Below, piece by piece: positions 8,034-14,148 of a stretch of DNA of 30,698 bases. The stretch comes from a virus, in the IMG/VR virus record IMGVR_UViG_3300030333_005025, positions 1 through 30,698 of that record; one strand, given 5' to 3'. The position numbers and the translations under genes are program-made. The notes below the pieces were generated by a model. That model did not search any database. It was not told the DNA's origin and was given only the letters and a program-made list of their open reading frames with translations. Position 1 is the first letter of the stretch; the number at the start of each line of letters is the position of its first letter.

Positions 8034-8090
8034 GGAAAACAGGTGTGCCAAGTGTGCACCGTAGACCAGTCACCGTTTTCAAGTGTGCAC
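8034..8090. repeat. Imperfect inverted repeat and AAGTGTGCAC direct repeats
   Basis: GGAAAACAGGTG (8034-8045) can pair with CACCGTTTTC (8071-8080), leaving one bulged base. Inside and just after this hairpin, AAGTGTGCAC occurs at 8050-8059 and again at 8081-8090, 31 bp apart (about three helical turns). A related TTGTGCAC lies at 7912-7919. The arrangement resembles paired binding sites ahead of a promoter or origin. Confidence 0.55.
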
Positions 8091-8119
8091 AGCCTGAACA
8101 ACCTCACTAACACAATGGA

Positions 8120-8175
8120 TTTTTTTCAGTTTTTTGTGCCTTTTCTATTGACAATGTGCTAATTCATGATACTAT
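8120..8175 (+). promoter_or_regulatory. Early rightward promoter with phased T-tracts
   Basis: A perfect TTGACA (8148-8153) and TACTAT (8170-8175) are separated by 16 bp. Immediately upstream are T-runs at 8120-8126, 8130-8135 and 8141-8144, centred about 10 bp apart. They lie on one helix face and should bend the DNA or act as an UP element. It drives the early operon starting at 8195/8225. The core resembles the RHH-gene promoter in the -35-ATGT and TACTATGTATA segments. Confidence 0.7.
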
Positions 8176-8224
8176 GTATAAGTAGACTAAAACAATGGGC
8201 CAGAGGTCCAAAGGAAAACAAAGA

Positions 8225-8554
8225 ATGAATCCAGAAAAAAAAGTAGTGAACATCGAGCGAGCTAGTGAGCGTAAACCCGTAGACATGAAGACATTTATCC
8301 AGCTTTGGAATTCGGCGACTTCTGTAGATGATGCACGAAAGCGAGTTCAATCAGAGTATCCGCACCTGAGCGACACCCAAGTGACAACCCAAGCCGCGAC
8401 ATACCGCAAGGGGTTTCGAGTAGCACTTCAGAAGCTCGTAGATGCTGGGCGGATTACTGCGGAACAAGCGGAAGCCAAAAACCTGCAAACGTTTCGTAAG
8501 CGTTCAGTCGATTATGACGCGTGCGTTGCTGACGTTCTTGGCTTGGACATCTAG
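8225..8554 (+). CDS. Small helix-turn-helix protein, first early gene
   Basis: 109 residues from the ATG at 8225, which has AAGGA 9 nt upstream. An in-frame ATG at 8195 would add ten residues but has no ribosome site. Residues about 18-65 follow the pattern of a small phage HTH family (FIQLWNSATSVDDARKR, then a TQVTTQAATYRKGF helix and a Leu-rich end). The C-terminal third is polar. As the first gene behind the strongest promoter it is a good candidate for an early regulator or host-takeover protein, but the exact target is unknown. Confidence 0.65.
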   Translation: MNPEKKVVNIERASERKPVDMKTFIQLWNSATSVDDARKRVQSEYPHLSDTQVTTQAATYRKGFRVALQKLVDAGRITAEQAEAKNLQTFRKRSVDYDACVADVLGLDI

Positions 8555-8564
8555 AAAGATAGCA

Positions 8565-8598
8565 GGGCTGGCAGGGTAACACCTGCCGCCCTTCCTTT
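8565..8598 (+). terminator. Strong hairpin after the first early gene (terminator or attenuator)
   Basis: GGGCTGGCAGG (8565-8575) pairs with CCTGCCGCCC (8582-8591) around a 6-nt loop, giving ten base pairs with one bulged T, followed by TTCCTTT. The U-tract is imperfect, so termination is probably partial. This would let the first gene be expressed above the rest of the operon. Confidence 0.55.
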
Positions 8599-8621
8599 AA
8601 CAACTACTGGAGACTGACAAA

Positions 8622-8945
8622 ATGAGAAATTCTATAGATTATGAATGGTTAATTGAATGGGTGGACTGCCATGGTGATATACATTCAATTGAGTTTGAAG
8701 ACGCTGGAAACCTATCAGTGCTGATTGCTGGTGTTGAGTTTGATAAGGACAACGAACATGGATTGAGGCCGCGTGTAGTCGCAGTCTATAACTTGGGAAA
8801 TGACGATGACGGGTTACTTGAACGTGGCTGGTGCTACCCTGTCAACGGTGTTCTGGGTAGTCATTTTTGTGACGCGTACGACAATCATACCCGAAGGGTA
8901 CCGAAGAAAATAACCACTGAATTTATCAACTCTATCAATGGATAG
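8622..8945 (+). CDS. Hypothetical acidic early protein
   Basis: 107 residues, acidic, with alternating strand-like segments (SVLIAGVEF, RPRVVAVYNLG) and no membrane segment. It resembles no family that I can name. GGAG lies 8 nt before the ATG. Its end overlaps the next gene by 8 nt. Its position directly behind the attenuator-like hairpin suggests early expression. Confidence 0.65.
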   Translation: MRNSIDYEWLIEWVDCHGDIHSIEFEDAGNLSVLIAGVEFDKDNEHGLRPRVVAVYNLGNDDDGLLERGWCYPVNGVLGSHFCDAYDNHTRRVPKKITTEFINSING

Positions 8946-9144
8946 GAATATTCAGCGAGTTTACGAGTCGGACCAGTACGACACTTACCTATTGAGCCAG
9001 CAAGCCAGAGATAAGTGTCGTTACTGGTCAAAAGGTGACACGAGCGCACCGAAAACTTACAGAGATTCTAACGGTGTAGTTCATAGCGTTAGAACCAAGA
9101 AAGAAATTATTAACTATGATGAACTCATTCATCTACTGGATTAG
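8938..9144 (+). CDS. Hypothetical small early protein
   Basis: 68 residues, polar, with several Tyr and Asp. It contains a possible strand pair around GVVHSVRTKKEIINYDEL. The ATG overlaps the previous stop region (ATGGATAG). No recognised domain. Confidence 0.6.
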   Translation: MDRNIQRVYESDQYDTYLLSQQARDKCRYWSKGDTSAPKTYRDSNGVVHSVRTKKEIINYDELIHLLD

Positions 9145-9165
9145 TGAGTTAGGGAGATTCTGAGA

Positions 9166-9264
9166 ATGGAGACAATTTTATTTGTATTAGTGGCAATGCC
9201 GACAACGGCCTACTTGATTGCGGCGGTAGTGGTAGCACATCAAGCCAAAGGCAGGGTTCTGTAA
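9166..9264 (+). CDS. 32-residue membrane mini-protein
   Basis: A short reading frame starting at ATG 9166 with GGGAG about 10 nt upstream. Almost the entire protein is one hydrophobic helix (TILFVLVAMPTTAYLIAAVV) followed by a basic end (AHQAKGRVL). Its stop overlaps the ATG of the next gene (TAATG). The clean start signal, exact tail-to-head fit and uniform hydrophobicity argue that it is translated. Function unknown; an early membrane modifier is possible. Confidence 0.65.
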   Translation: METILFVLVAMPTTAYLIAAVVVAHQAKGRVL

Positions 9265-9458
9265 TGGCTAAGTATATAGCAGCAGGTGGGGCATATGCTG
9301 AATGGTCGCGAGTCAATCAGGCTTGGATAGTGAGACCGCATAACCCCAATTGGAGCAAGGAAGTGCGAGATAGCGCGCCAATTCTATGCGTGCTGAATAG
9401 TGAGAGTGAAGTGATTGATTACCTATGTGAACGAGGAGGATTGAATAACAATGAGTAA
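9264..9458 (+). CDS. Hypothetical small early protein
   Basis: 64 residues with three Trp in the first 30 and an SEVIDYLCERGG helix near the end. The ATG overlaps the stop of the membrane mini-protein. The 3' end contains the GAGGAGG ribosome site of the following gene and overlaps it by 8 nt. No recognised family. Confidence 0.6.
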   Translation: MAKYIAAGGAYAEWSRVNQAWIVRPHNPNWSKEVRDSAPILCVLNSESEVIDYLCERGGLNNNE

Positions 9459-9657
9459 ACCATTTATAGACGGCCATAAGTACCTAGTGACGGGCGAATT
9501 GCTGAATAAAAACTACGAGCTTATCAGGGACTTGCTTGATATGCGCGAGCCTTACCACACCAAACGCAGACAGAGAGGTACCGATGATATCCGCATAGAG
9601 TTAGCGGTAAACGTTGTAAGGATAGAGGATGAGGCACAAAGGATACTGGAACCGTGA
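9451..9657 (+). CDS. Hypothetical small early protein
   Basis: 68 residues, probably helical, with a basic patch in the middle (YHTKRRQRG) and an acidic end. It is preceded by a strong GGAGG inside the previous gene. No recognised domain. Confidence 0.6.
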   Translation: MSKPFIDGHKYLVTGELLNKNYELIRDLLDMREPYHTKRRQRGTDDIRIELAVNVVRIEDEAQRILEP

Positions 9658-9665
9658 GGGAAAAA

Positions 9666-9899
9666 ATGCAGATAAGGGAGCGCGCTGAATACTGCGTTAG
9701 GTGTACTTGTGAGCTAACGCATCAAGATGTCTACGAGTGTTTGGCGTGTTCCGTGGCGGTAAAAGAGTTTTTACTGGGTAGCGAGGCATGGCGCGAGTTA
9801 GCCGTGAGGCGTCCCGGCGATAGGCTCAATGAGAATCTAATGGACACCATAGCTAGGGAGTACAAAGGTCAATTGAATGAACTAAAAAATAGGAGGTAA
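9666..9899 (+). CDS. Small zinc-ribbon-like protein
   Basis: 77 residues from ATG 9666 (GAGGG 5 nt upstream). A GTG at 9654 could extend it by four residues. Cysteines at 10, 13, 15, 25 and 28 (CVRCTC then CLAC) form two knuckles of a possible zinc ribbon. The remainder is helical. Its end carries the ribosome site of the next gene. The function, perhaps nucleic-acid or protein binding, is inferred from the cysteine pattern only. Confidence 0.6.
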   Translation: MQIRERAEYCVRCTCELTHQDVYECLACSVAVKEFLLGSEAWRELAVRRPGDRLNENLMDTIAREYKGQLNELKNRR

Positions 9900-9902
9900 C
9901 AA

Positions 9903-10067
9903 GTGTCATACGATAGATGGCGGGAGGAGCCATATATTTTAATGAAAGGAACAGATGAGTGTTGGCCTGAATGCCCAGCGCACATTAATAGCAATAAAAA
10001 GAATGCTGAGTGCATATGCGCTCAATTAGATGAAGAAGCCAAGGAGGCTATGAGAAGTGAGTACTAA
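9903..10067 (+). CDS. 54-residue cysteine-containing protein, GTG start
   Basis: Starts at GTG 9903, with AGGAGG 5-6 nt upstream inside the end of the previous gene, and ends by overlapping the next GTG start by 11 nt. Cysteines at 20, 24, 37 and 39 (CWPEC and CIC) could hold one metal ion. The final 14 residues are an acidic helix. No family is recognised. Confidence 0.6.
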   Translation: MSYDRWREEPYILMKGTDECWPECPAHINSNKKNAECICAQLDEEAKEAMRSEY

Positions 10068-10356
10068 AAAATACGTATATAAAGTTCATGCTACGAATAC
10101 CGGAGTCGGTATCTATTTTGAGAGTTTAGAGGATGTATTTGAATACATAAAGGTTACGGCCAGAGGGATTATAAGTAACCCTGATGACTTTTATATCTCT
10201 ATAAATTGCAAGGATTTTAGATGGGTTGCGTGGGATGCTTTGGATTACAAGGTTCAGGCGCATTACACGTATAAAATGCAGAACTGGATTGATGCTGGAA
10301 TGCCTAGCAGTGTGCCAGTGGAGTCAGACTCTAGTGAGGAAGAGCTGGCTAAATGA
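10057..10356 (+). CDS. Hypothetical early protein, GTG start
   Basis: 99 residues, rich in Tyr, Phe and Trp, with an acidic tail (ESDSSEEELAK). GTG at 10057 is preceded by AAGGAGG at 10041-10047 within the previous gene. The stop overlaps the next ATG (ATGA). No recognised domain. Confidence 0.6.
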   Translation: MSTKKYVYKVHATNTGVGIYFESLEDVFEYIKVTARGIISNPDDFYISINCKDFRWVAWDALDYKVQAHYTYKMQNWIDAGMPSSVPVESDSSEEELAK

Positions 10357-10580
10357 GGATAGAACTCTATGAATCTGTAGAGGTTAGCAGCCCTGTCTCC
10401 TGTTCATTTTGCAAGTCGCAGATTGGACGGGATGACAGGTGCTGCATGACTGAAAGGTGTGAGTATTACTGTTCAGTGAGATGTGCTGAGCAGAGCTACA
10501 TATTCACGTTTGATGAATTACAAATTATAGACGCAAGCAACATGGTTCAGCTTGTATTTGAGGAGAAGAATGATGGCTAG
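10353..10580 (+). CDS. Small treble-clef-like zinc protein
   Basis: 75 residues. Cysteines at 17 and 20 (CSFC), a central cluster at 30, 31 and 36, and C40/C44 (CSVRC) give a MYM/TRASH-like spacing of the kind found in small zinc-binding modules. The C-terminal 30 residues form strand-like segments ending in an acidic tail. It is third in a run of cysteine-bearing mini-proteins. Confidence 0.6.
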   Translation: MRIELYESVEVSSPVSCSFCKSQIGRDDRCCMTERCEYYCSVRCAEQSYIFTFDELQIIDASNMVQLVFEEKNDG

Positions 10581-10887
10581 AAAGATAACAGAAGATGCAT
10601 GTAGAGCATTCCATAATGGTTACGATTTCAAGAAAAGCAACACTGAGGTTGGTCGTTACTATGAGTCAGGGGGTGATGATTTCGGTTGGTGTATGTGGCT
10701 GCATAATAACGGGATAGCAAAGCGAATGAACGGCAGGCTTTATATCAGAAGTGCAGGTTGGCGAACGCTGACAACAAAGGAAAGGTTGAACGGTATTAGC
10801 GGAGTGAATGTCTATCAGTCGAACTTCGATTGGTATCTAAACGGCGAGCTATGGGAAAACGATAGCGAGTGGACGGAGGTAAAGTAA
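10570..10887 (+). CDS. Conserved small phage protein of unknown function
   Basis: 105 residues from the ATG at 10570 (GGAG just upstream; ATG at 10573 is equally possible). The pattern RKITEDACRAFHNG, then NTEVGRYYESGG, then LHNNGIA, GWRTLTTKERLNG and WYLNGELWE matches a small protein I recall as common in early regions of many phages, of unsettled role. It overlaps the previous gene by 11 nt and the next by one base. Confidence 0.7.
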   Translation: MMARKITEDACRAFHNGYDFKKSNTEVGRYYESGGDDFGWCMWLHNNGIAKRMNGRLYIRSAGWRTLTTKERLNGISGVNVYQSNFDWYLNGELWENDSEWTEVK

Positions 10888-11102
10888 TGAGAGGTAGAGG
10901 TTCTTATCCATTTCATCGCCTTGTAGATAGCTTTATCTCTGAGCAAAGCGACGATGAAACGCATTACATAGTACGCGCTATAAGTCACACATCTTATGAG
11001 AATGGGGAGGTTGAAAGCCCGTCTATTTTTGTATGCGAGTGTGATTTTAAAGAGGTGGCGGACATTATAGCTGACTTATTAAACGACATGAGGTTGACAT
11101 GA
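10887..11102 (+). CDS. Hypothetical small early protein
   Basis: 71 residues from ATG 10887, with GGAGG 7 nt upstream and TAATG overlap with the preceding stop. A GTG at 10869 is too early. It has acidic patches and a VADIIADLLNDM helix near the end. No recognised family. Confidence 0.6.
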   Translation: MRGRGSYPFHRLVDSFISEQSDDETHYIVRAISHTSYENGEVESPSIFVCECDFKEVADIIADLLNDMRLT

Positions 11103-11281
11103 GAAAATGCAACTGTGGTTCTGGTGAAGTGAGCTGGTGGAAGTACGATGCTCAAGGCATACCGCTAACGAGAGTATGTGGTGAGTGCGAGGATGAAAAA
11201 CTTTCTCAGTTTAGACCGGAGATACTGAGGGGTTACGACCAATCTGATGTTGATGAGCCAATAGAACCGGAGGCTTACTGA
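11099..11281 (+). CDS. Conserved small phage zinc-ribbon protein
   Basis: 60 residues. CNCGSGE at 4-10 and CGEC at 27-30 form a likely zinc ribbon. These are followed by a KLSQFRPEI segment and an acidic Pro-rich tail (DEPIEPEAY). This CNCGSGE...C..C...RPEI...DEPIE layout recurs in many phage early regions as an uncharacterised small protein. ATGA overlap with the gene before. Confidence 0.7.
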   Translation: MRKCNCGSGEVSWWKYDAQGIPLTRVCGECEDEKLSQFRPEILRGYDQSDVDEPIEPEAY

Positions 11282-11373
11282 TGTGGACCGGTAATTGGCT
11301 GACAGACATCATGTTCTGGAGCGTGCTTACGATAGTAATCCCAGAACTAATTAGTGAGATAACAAATAATTGA
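11281..11373 (+). CDS. 30-residue hydrophobic mini-protein
   Basis: Starts at ATG 11281, sharing its A with the preceding TGA, and ends at TGA 11371. It has four Trp or Phe in its first 13 residues and a hydrophobic middle (IMFWSVLTIVIPELI) able to lie on or cross a membrane. It is the second such micro-protein in the early region. Translation is inferred from the coupled start. Confidence 0.5.
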   Translation: MWTGNWLTDIMFWSVLTIVIPELISEITNN

Positions 11374-11390
11374 TTGTCACTTATTTATAC

Positions 11391-11419
11391 TTGACAAAAC
11401 ATGGTTTTTATGATACTTT
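11391..11419 (+). promoter_or_regulatory. Internal promoter ahead of the two Xre regulators
   Basis: TTGACA (11391-11396), 17-bp spacer, TACTTT (11414-11419), then AGGAG and ATG 11433. The -10 context TATGATACTTT resembles the early promoter (CATGATACTAT). This placement also excludes any protein start upstream of 11433. Confidence 0.65.
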
Positions 11420-11432
11420 ACAGGAGAAATTT

Positions 11433-11678
11433 ATGGTTAATTCATGGTCTAAAAAGTTAGTGCGAGTGCGGCACCAGCTATCCAGCGAGGGAGGTAGGAC
11501 GGTAACGCAGCATGAGATGGCTGCATCTATAGGTTACAGTCCGGGCACCGTATCTAAATGGGAGCGAGGGGAGCGCACTCCAGATGTAGCAGTTAAGGTT
11601 TTGCTTACGCTACTGATGGAAGATCCGTCGTTCATTACCGTGATTAAGAGAATAGTACAGGACTTGGATAAGGAGTAG
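11433..11678 (+). CDS. Xre/Cro-type HTH regulator 1
   Basis: 81 residues with a central HTH_XRE domain: TQHEMAASIGYSPGTVSKWE followed by RGERTP. It is a compact DNA-binding unit without the peptidase/dimerisation domain of CI-type repressors, and so is Cro-like in size. The start is chosen at ATG 11433 because AGGAG lies 6 nt upstream and a full promoter occupies the region before it. It is directly followed by a second Xre-type gene. It likely binds operators in the early region, including its own promoter. Confidence 0.75.
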   Translation: MVNSWSKKLVRVRHQLSSEGGRTVTQHEMAASIGYSPGTVSKWERGERTPDVAVKVLLTLLMEDPSFITVIKRIVQDLDKE

Positions 11679-11680
11679 TT

Positions 11681-11902
11681 ATGCCACGCCAACTAGAGCA
11701 GACAACAAGATTAGCAGTAGCGCGAGAAGGCATTGGCCTATCGAGGGAGCAGGTCTGTGCGCGAGCGCAAGATGCTGGTTTCTCATTGTCATGCTCTACC
11801 CTAGTTCACTTCGAGCGAGGCTCGCGTCAACCTCGGGTGGACTTAGGGGTTTGGCTGGCTGACCTATATCAAATAGAAGTGAAGGAGTTATTTGATGACT
11901 AA
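11681..11902 (+). CDS. Xre/Cro-type HTH regulator 2
   Basis: 73 residues. The HTH pattern (LSREQVCARAQDAG, then LSCSTLVHFERGSRQP) covers residues 20-52, followed by VDLGVWLADLYQIEVKELF. The ATG at 11681 has AAGGAG 6 nt upstream and lies 2 nt past the previous stop. The two regulators differ in sequence, so this is a pair of distinct paralogues. Targets are unknown. Confidence 0.7.
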   Translation: MPRQLEQTTRLAVAREGIGLSREQVCARAQDAGFSLSCSTLVHFERGSRQPRVDLGVWLADLYQIEVKELFDD

Positions 11903-12929
11903 TATCTATACGACATCAAGCATAGGAGCGTTCCAAGCGTGCCCTAGGCTATACAATCTGCGAGTCAATAGGCAGTTGGAGTCAGTAGATAGACCACCAT
12001 ATTTTGCATTGGGTTCTTTGTTTCATAAAGCTAAAGAGGAGTGGCTGAAGTCAGGTAGGCAGCTCGCGCAAGCCAAGAAAGTTATACGAGATGCCGAGCT
12101 ATCGGATGAGGACATCAGGATGAAGGCTTACGCCATGATAATGGCTTACGATAGGAGATGGAAGTCAGGGTACAGCACTATAGAGTACCACGCTATCGAG
12201 AAAGAGTTCATCTGCCAGACAGAGAAAGGCGTAACGCTTGCGGGTATATGCGACGGGATAGTCTTACATGATGGCAGGTGGTGGATACTAGAGACTAAGA
12301 CAGCTTCTGCGTTAGACGATGCTTACATTAACAGGATGGGCTACCAAAGGCAGGCGCTGTTATATACCTACGCGATAAAGAGATTACTGGGGGACACGTT
12401 GATACCAGCGCACCTTGATAGGTACAGCAGTGTAGTCGGTGTCTTGTATGACTTTATACAGAAGCCCACGTGCAAGCGTAAAAAGGCTACGGCAAGCGAC
12501 AAGCGTAGGTATACAAAGAACGGCGAGTTGTACAAAGGCCAGAGGGAAAGAGATGAGAGTGACATTGACTACTTGAATAGAATGCATGACTGGTACAGGG
12601 AGAATGGAATGCAAGCCATGAGGAGGGTTGAGGTTGTGTTCACAGACAGTCAGTTAGATGCATTTGTTTCTGACCTGCATAACGCTATCGACATAATAGA
12701 AATGTGTCGCAGTAATGATGCATGGCCAATGTCTTTATCAGCTTGCCATGCGTACAACAGGCCATGCGAGTTCAATGATTACTGTAGGTCAGGCGATAGC
12801 GCGATTGTCCTACGTAACTTTTACAGGAAAAGAGAAAAAAAATTTGCTGAGTTCGAGGAAAACATAGGAGGAGAGAATGACAGCATTACTACCAAAGGAA
12901 AAGACAAGACCGGCAACCAATCTAGGTAA
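11895..12929 (+). CDS. Cas4/RecB-like PD-(D/E)XK nuclease with Fe-S cysteine set
   Basis: 344 residues from ATG 11895 (GAAGGAG 7 nt upstream; a TTG at 11892 is unlikely). It should trim DNA ends, probably making single-strand overhangs for annealing. The RecB-family signature is complete: H44 (GSLFH), D120 (GICDG), E133-T-K135, and a QRQALLYTYA motif around 151-160. C16 (ACPRLY) plus C284, C291 and C297 near the C-terminus match the 4Fe-4S clamp of Cas4 and AddB. No cas genes or CRISPR repeats are nearby. The next genes are a Sak4-like ATPase and an SSB, so it belongs to a phage recombination/replication set rather than immunity. A 50-residue charged tail overlaps the next gene. Confidence 0.88.
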   Translation: MTNIYTTSSIGAFQACPRLYNLRVNRQLESVDRPPYFALGSLFHKAKEEWLKSGRQLAQAKKVIRDAELSDEDIRMKAYAMIMAYDRRWKSGYSTIEYHAIEKEFICQTEKGVTLAGICDGIVLHDGRWWILETKTASALDDAYINRMGYQRQALLYTYAIKRLLGDTLIPAHLDRYSSVVGVLYDFIQKPTCKRKKATASDKRRYTKNGELYKGQRERDESDIDYLNRMHDWYRENGMQAMRRVEVVFTDSQLDAFVSDLHNAIDIIEMCRSNDAWPMSLSACHAYNRPCEFNDYCRSGDSAIVLRNFYRKREKKFAEFEENIGGENDSITTKGKDKTGNQSR

Positions 12930-13605
12930 TCAGATAATACTACTGTACGGCAAACCGAAAGTGGGTAAGTCAACACTTGCGAGTAAGTTTCCGGGAGCAA
13001 TCTTTGCAGCTACTGAGCCGGGACTCAAATATCTAAACGTGCATCAAGTGCAGGTTGGAGATTGGCGAGACTTCAAGACTCTATGTGTCGAGCTATTGCA
13101 GTCAGACCATGAGTTTAAAACGCTTATCGTAGATACAGTTGACCTGCTTTGGAATCATCTGTGCGATCACATCTGTAGGAAGGAGGGAGTGTCTCACATC
13201 TCAGACTTCAAGAGCTTTAGCAAGGGATACAGGATGGCAAAGGATGAGTTACAGAGAGTGCTTACAAAGGTAGCTAACCTAACTACGAAACGTGGCCATA
13301 GCATGGGGCTTGTGTTAATATCTCATGTTACCGAAACGCAGGATGATGGGTCGCTAGTATGGGCACCGAGTATATCTCAGTCACCAAGGCAAGTGCTTAT
13401 GAGTATGGCAGATGTTATCTGCTTTGCAGACATATATAAGGACAGCAGTGGTGATGTCAAAAGGGTGCTTAGGTTAGGTCCGCATCCAAACTACATGACA
13501 GGTGGCAGGATACCCAACCTGCCGGACGTTGTAAATTTAGAGTACAAAGAATTTGAAACAGCAGTGATAGATGCACTGGAAGAGGTGAACAATGATGGAA
13601 AGTAA
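12877..13605 (+). CDS. Sak4-like RecA-fold ATPase / single-strand annealing protein
   Basis: 242 residues. Walker A is GKPKVGKST (25-33), Walker B is LIVDTVD (83-89), and a VLISHVTE strand (about 146-153) follows as in RecA-like cores. The domain is small, without RecA's DNA-binding loops of full length, matching phage Sak4 proteins that pair complementary strands with help from an SSB. The two genes following an end-processing nuclease support this. It overlaps the nuclease gene by 53 nt and the next gene by 14 nt, so expression is coupled. A general AAA-24 type ATPase is the cautious alternative. Confidence 0.82.
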   Translation: MTALLPKEKTRPATNLGNQIILLYGKPKVGKSTLASKFPGAIFAATEPGLKYLNVHQVQVGDWRDFKTLCVELLQSDHEFKTLIVDTVDLLWNHLCDHICRKEGVSHISDFKSFSKGYRMAKDELQRVLTKVANLTTKRGHSMGLVLISHVTETQDDGSLVWAPSISQSPRQVLMSMADVICFADIYKDSSGDVKRVLRLGPHPNYMTGGRIPNLPDVVNLEYKEFETAVIDALEEVNNDGK

Positions 13606-14089
13606 GCATAATGAAATGGATTGGGCCAAGGTAAATAGCGCATGGTCTAGTGCGGATAAGGCCAAGCCAGAGAGAAAGCCGATGAAAAAAGATATGCCAC
13701 CTGTGCCTGATGGGAGGTACGTGGCTTGCAGTTCATCTGTTTTATTCACAACTACAAACAAGTCAGGCAAGCCATGCCTGTTGTGGATGTTGGATATACA
13801 GGAAGGACCGCATGCAAGCAGACGAGTGTTCAAAAGGAACATGCTGGTAGAGAAAAGTAATATGGAGTTCCTTGCAAAAGACTTACACACCTGCAAGGTT
13901 GCTCTTCCCGAACAGCTTAGTGATTTAGATACGACCAAGTTAGAGGACTTGACGTTGGCTATAACAATCAAGACCAAGACCACTGACAACGGTAGCTTTA
14001 CGGACGTATACATTAACAGGCTAGTAGATATGGAGGATGCAACGAGTAATGTTACGAATACTTACGAGGATGATGACATACCATTCTAA
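13592..14089 (+). CDS. DUF669-like single-stranded DNA-binding protein
   Basis: 165 residues. The central part has OB-like strands (DGRYVACSSSVLFT, KPCLLWMLDIQ, LTLAITIKTK). The end is a typical SSB tail, acidic with a hydrophobic tip (YEDDDIPF), which in SSBs recruits partner proteins. It follows the Sak4-like gene with overlap, and this gene pairing is well known in phages. The first ATG (13592) is used; the following ATG (13595) is equally possible. Confidence 0.75.
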   Translation: MMESKHNEMDWAKVNSAWSSADKAKPERKPMKKDMPPVPDGRYVACSSSVLFTTTNKSGKPCLLWMLDIQEGPHASRRVFKRNMLVEKSNMEFLAKDLHTCKVALPEQLSDLDTTKLEDLTLAITIKTKTTDNGSFTDVYINRLVDMEDATSNVTNTYEDDDIPF

Positions 14090-14138
14090 GTACCCACTAC
14101 CACCAGAGGTACCGGAGGCACCGCCTGTGGTCCTGTAA
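14070..14138 (+). CDS. Possible 22-residue proline-rich ORF
   Basis: In a frame shifted from the SSB gene, ATG 14070 preceded by GAGG opens a short frame ending at 14138. The product has the PLPPEVPEAPPVVL composition. It overlaps the end of the SSB gene and fills the only gap before the sigma4-alphaCTD gene. Chance is a real possibility. Confidence 0.2.
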   Translation: MMTYHSKYPLPPEVPEAPPVVL

Positions 14139-14148
14139 GGAGAAGGCT

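Larger units (their letters stand above)
7585..8119. other. Long non-coding region with repeats; candidate origin or packaging site
   Basis: About 610 bp separate the RHH stop from the next gene, by far the longest gap in the window. No ORF with a ribosome site is seen on either strand. It contains a tandem 9-bp repeat (7594-7620), GC-rich palindromic patches (GGGGTTCCCC at 7661-7670, ACCCGGGGGT near 7693-7702), two CTCGCTA copies, a GTGTGCAC repeat family (7911-8090) and a large imperfect hairpin (8034-8080). From about 7790 to 8000 the plus strand is rich in CAC and low in T and G. These features suit a replication origin, a cos/pac region for the nearby terminase, or both. Confidence 0.45.

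Noticed and set aside
7849-8082. 77-residue minus-strand ORF in the non-coding region
   Set aside because: Lies over repeats and a hairpin, has no ribosome site and an irregular Cys/Val-rich composition; more likely chance.
11370-11432. N-terminal extension of the first Xre regulator starting at 11370
   Set aside because: A complete -35/-10 promoter and the ribosome site lie in this stretch, so the start at 11433 is preferred.
11895-12929. CRISPR-associated Cas4 as part of an immunity system
   Set aside because: No cas1, cas2 or other cas gene and no repeat-spacer array is present; the neighbours are phage recombination genes.
13537-14013. 158-residue minus-strand ORF opposite the SSB gene
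   Set aside because: Fully antisense to the well-supported SSB and ATPase genes; the hydrophobic product is a codon artefact.
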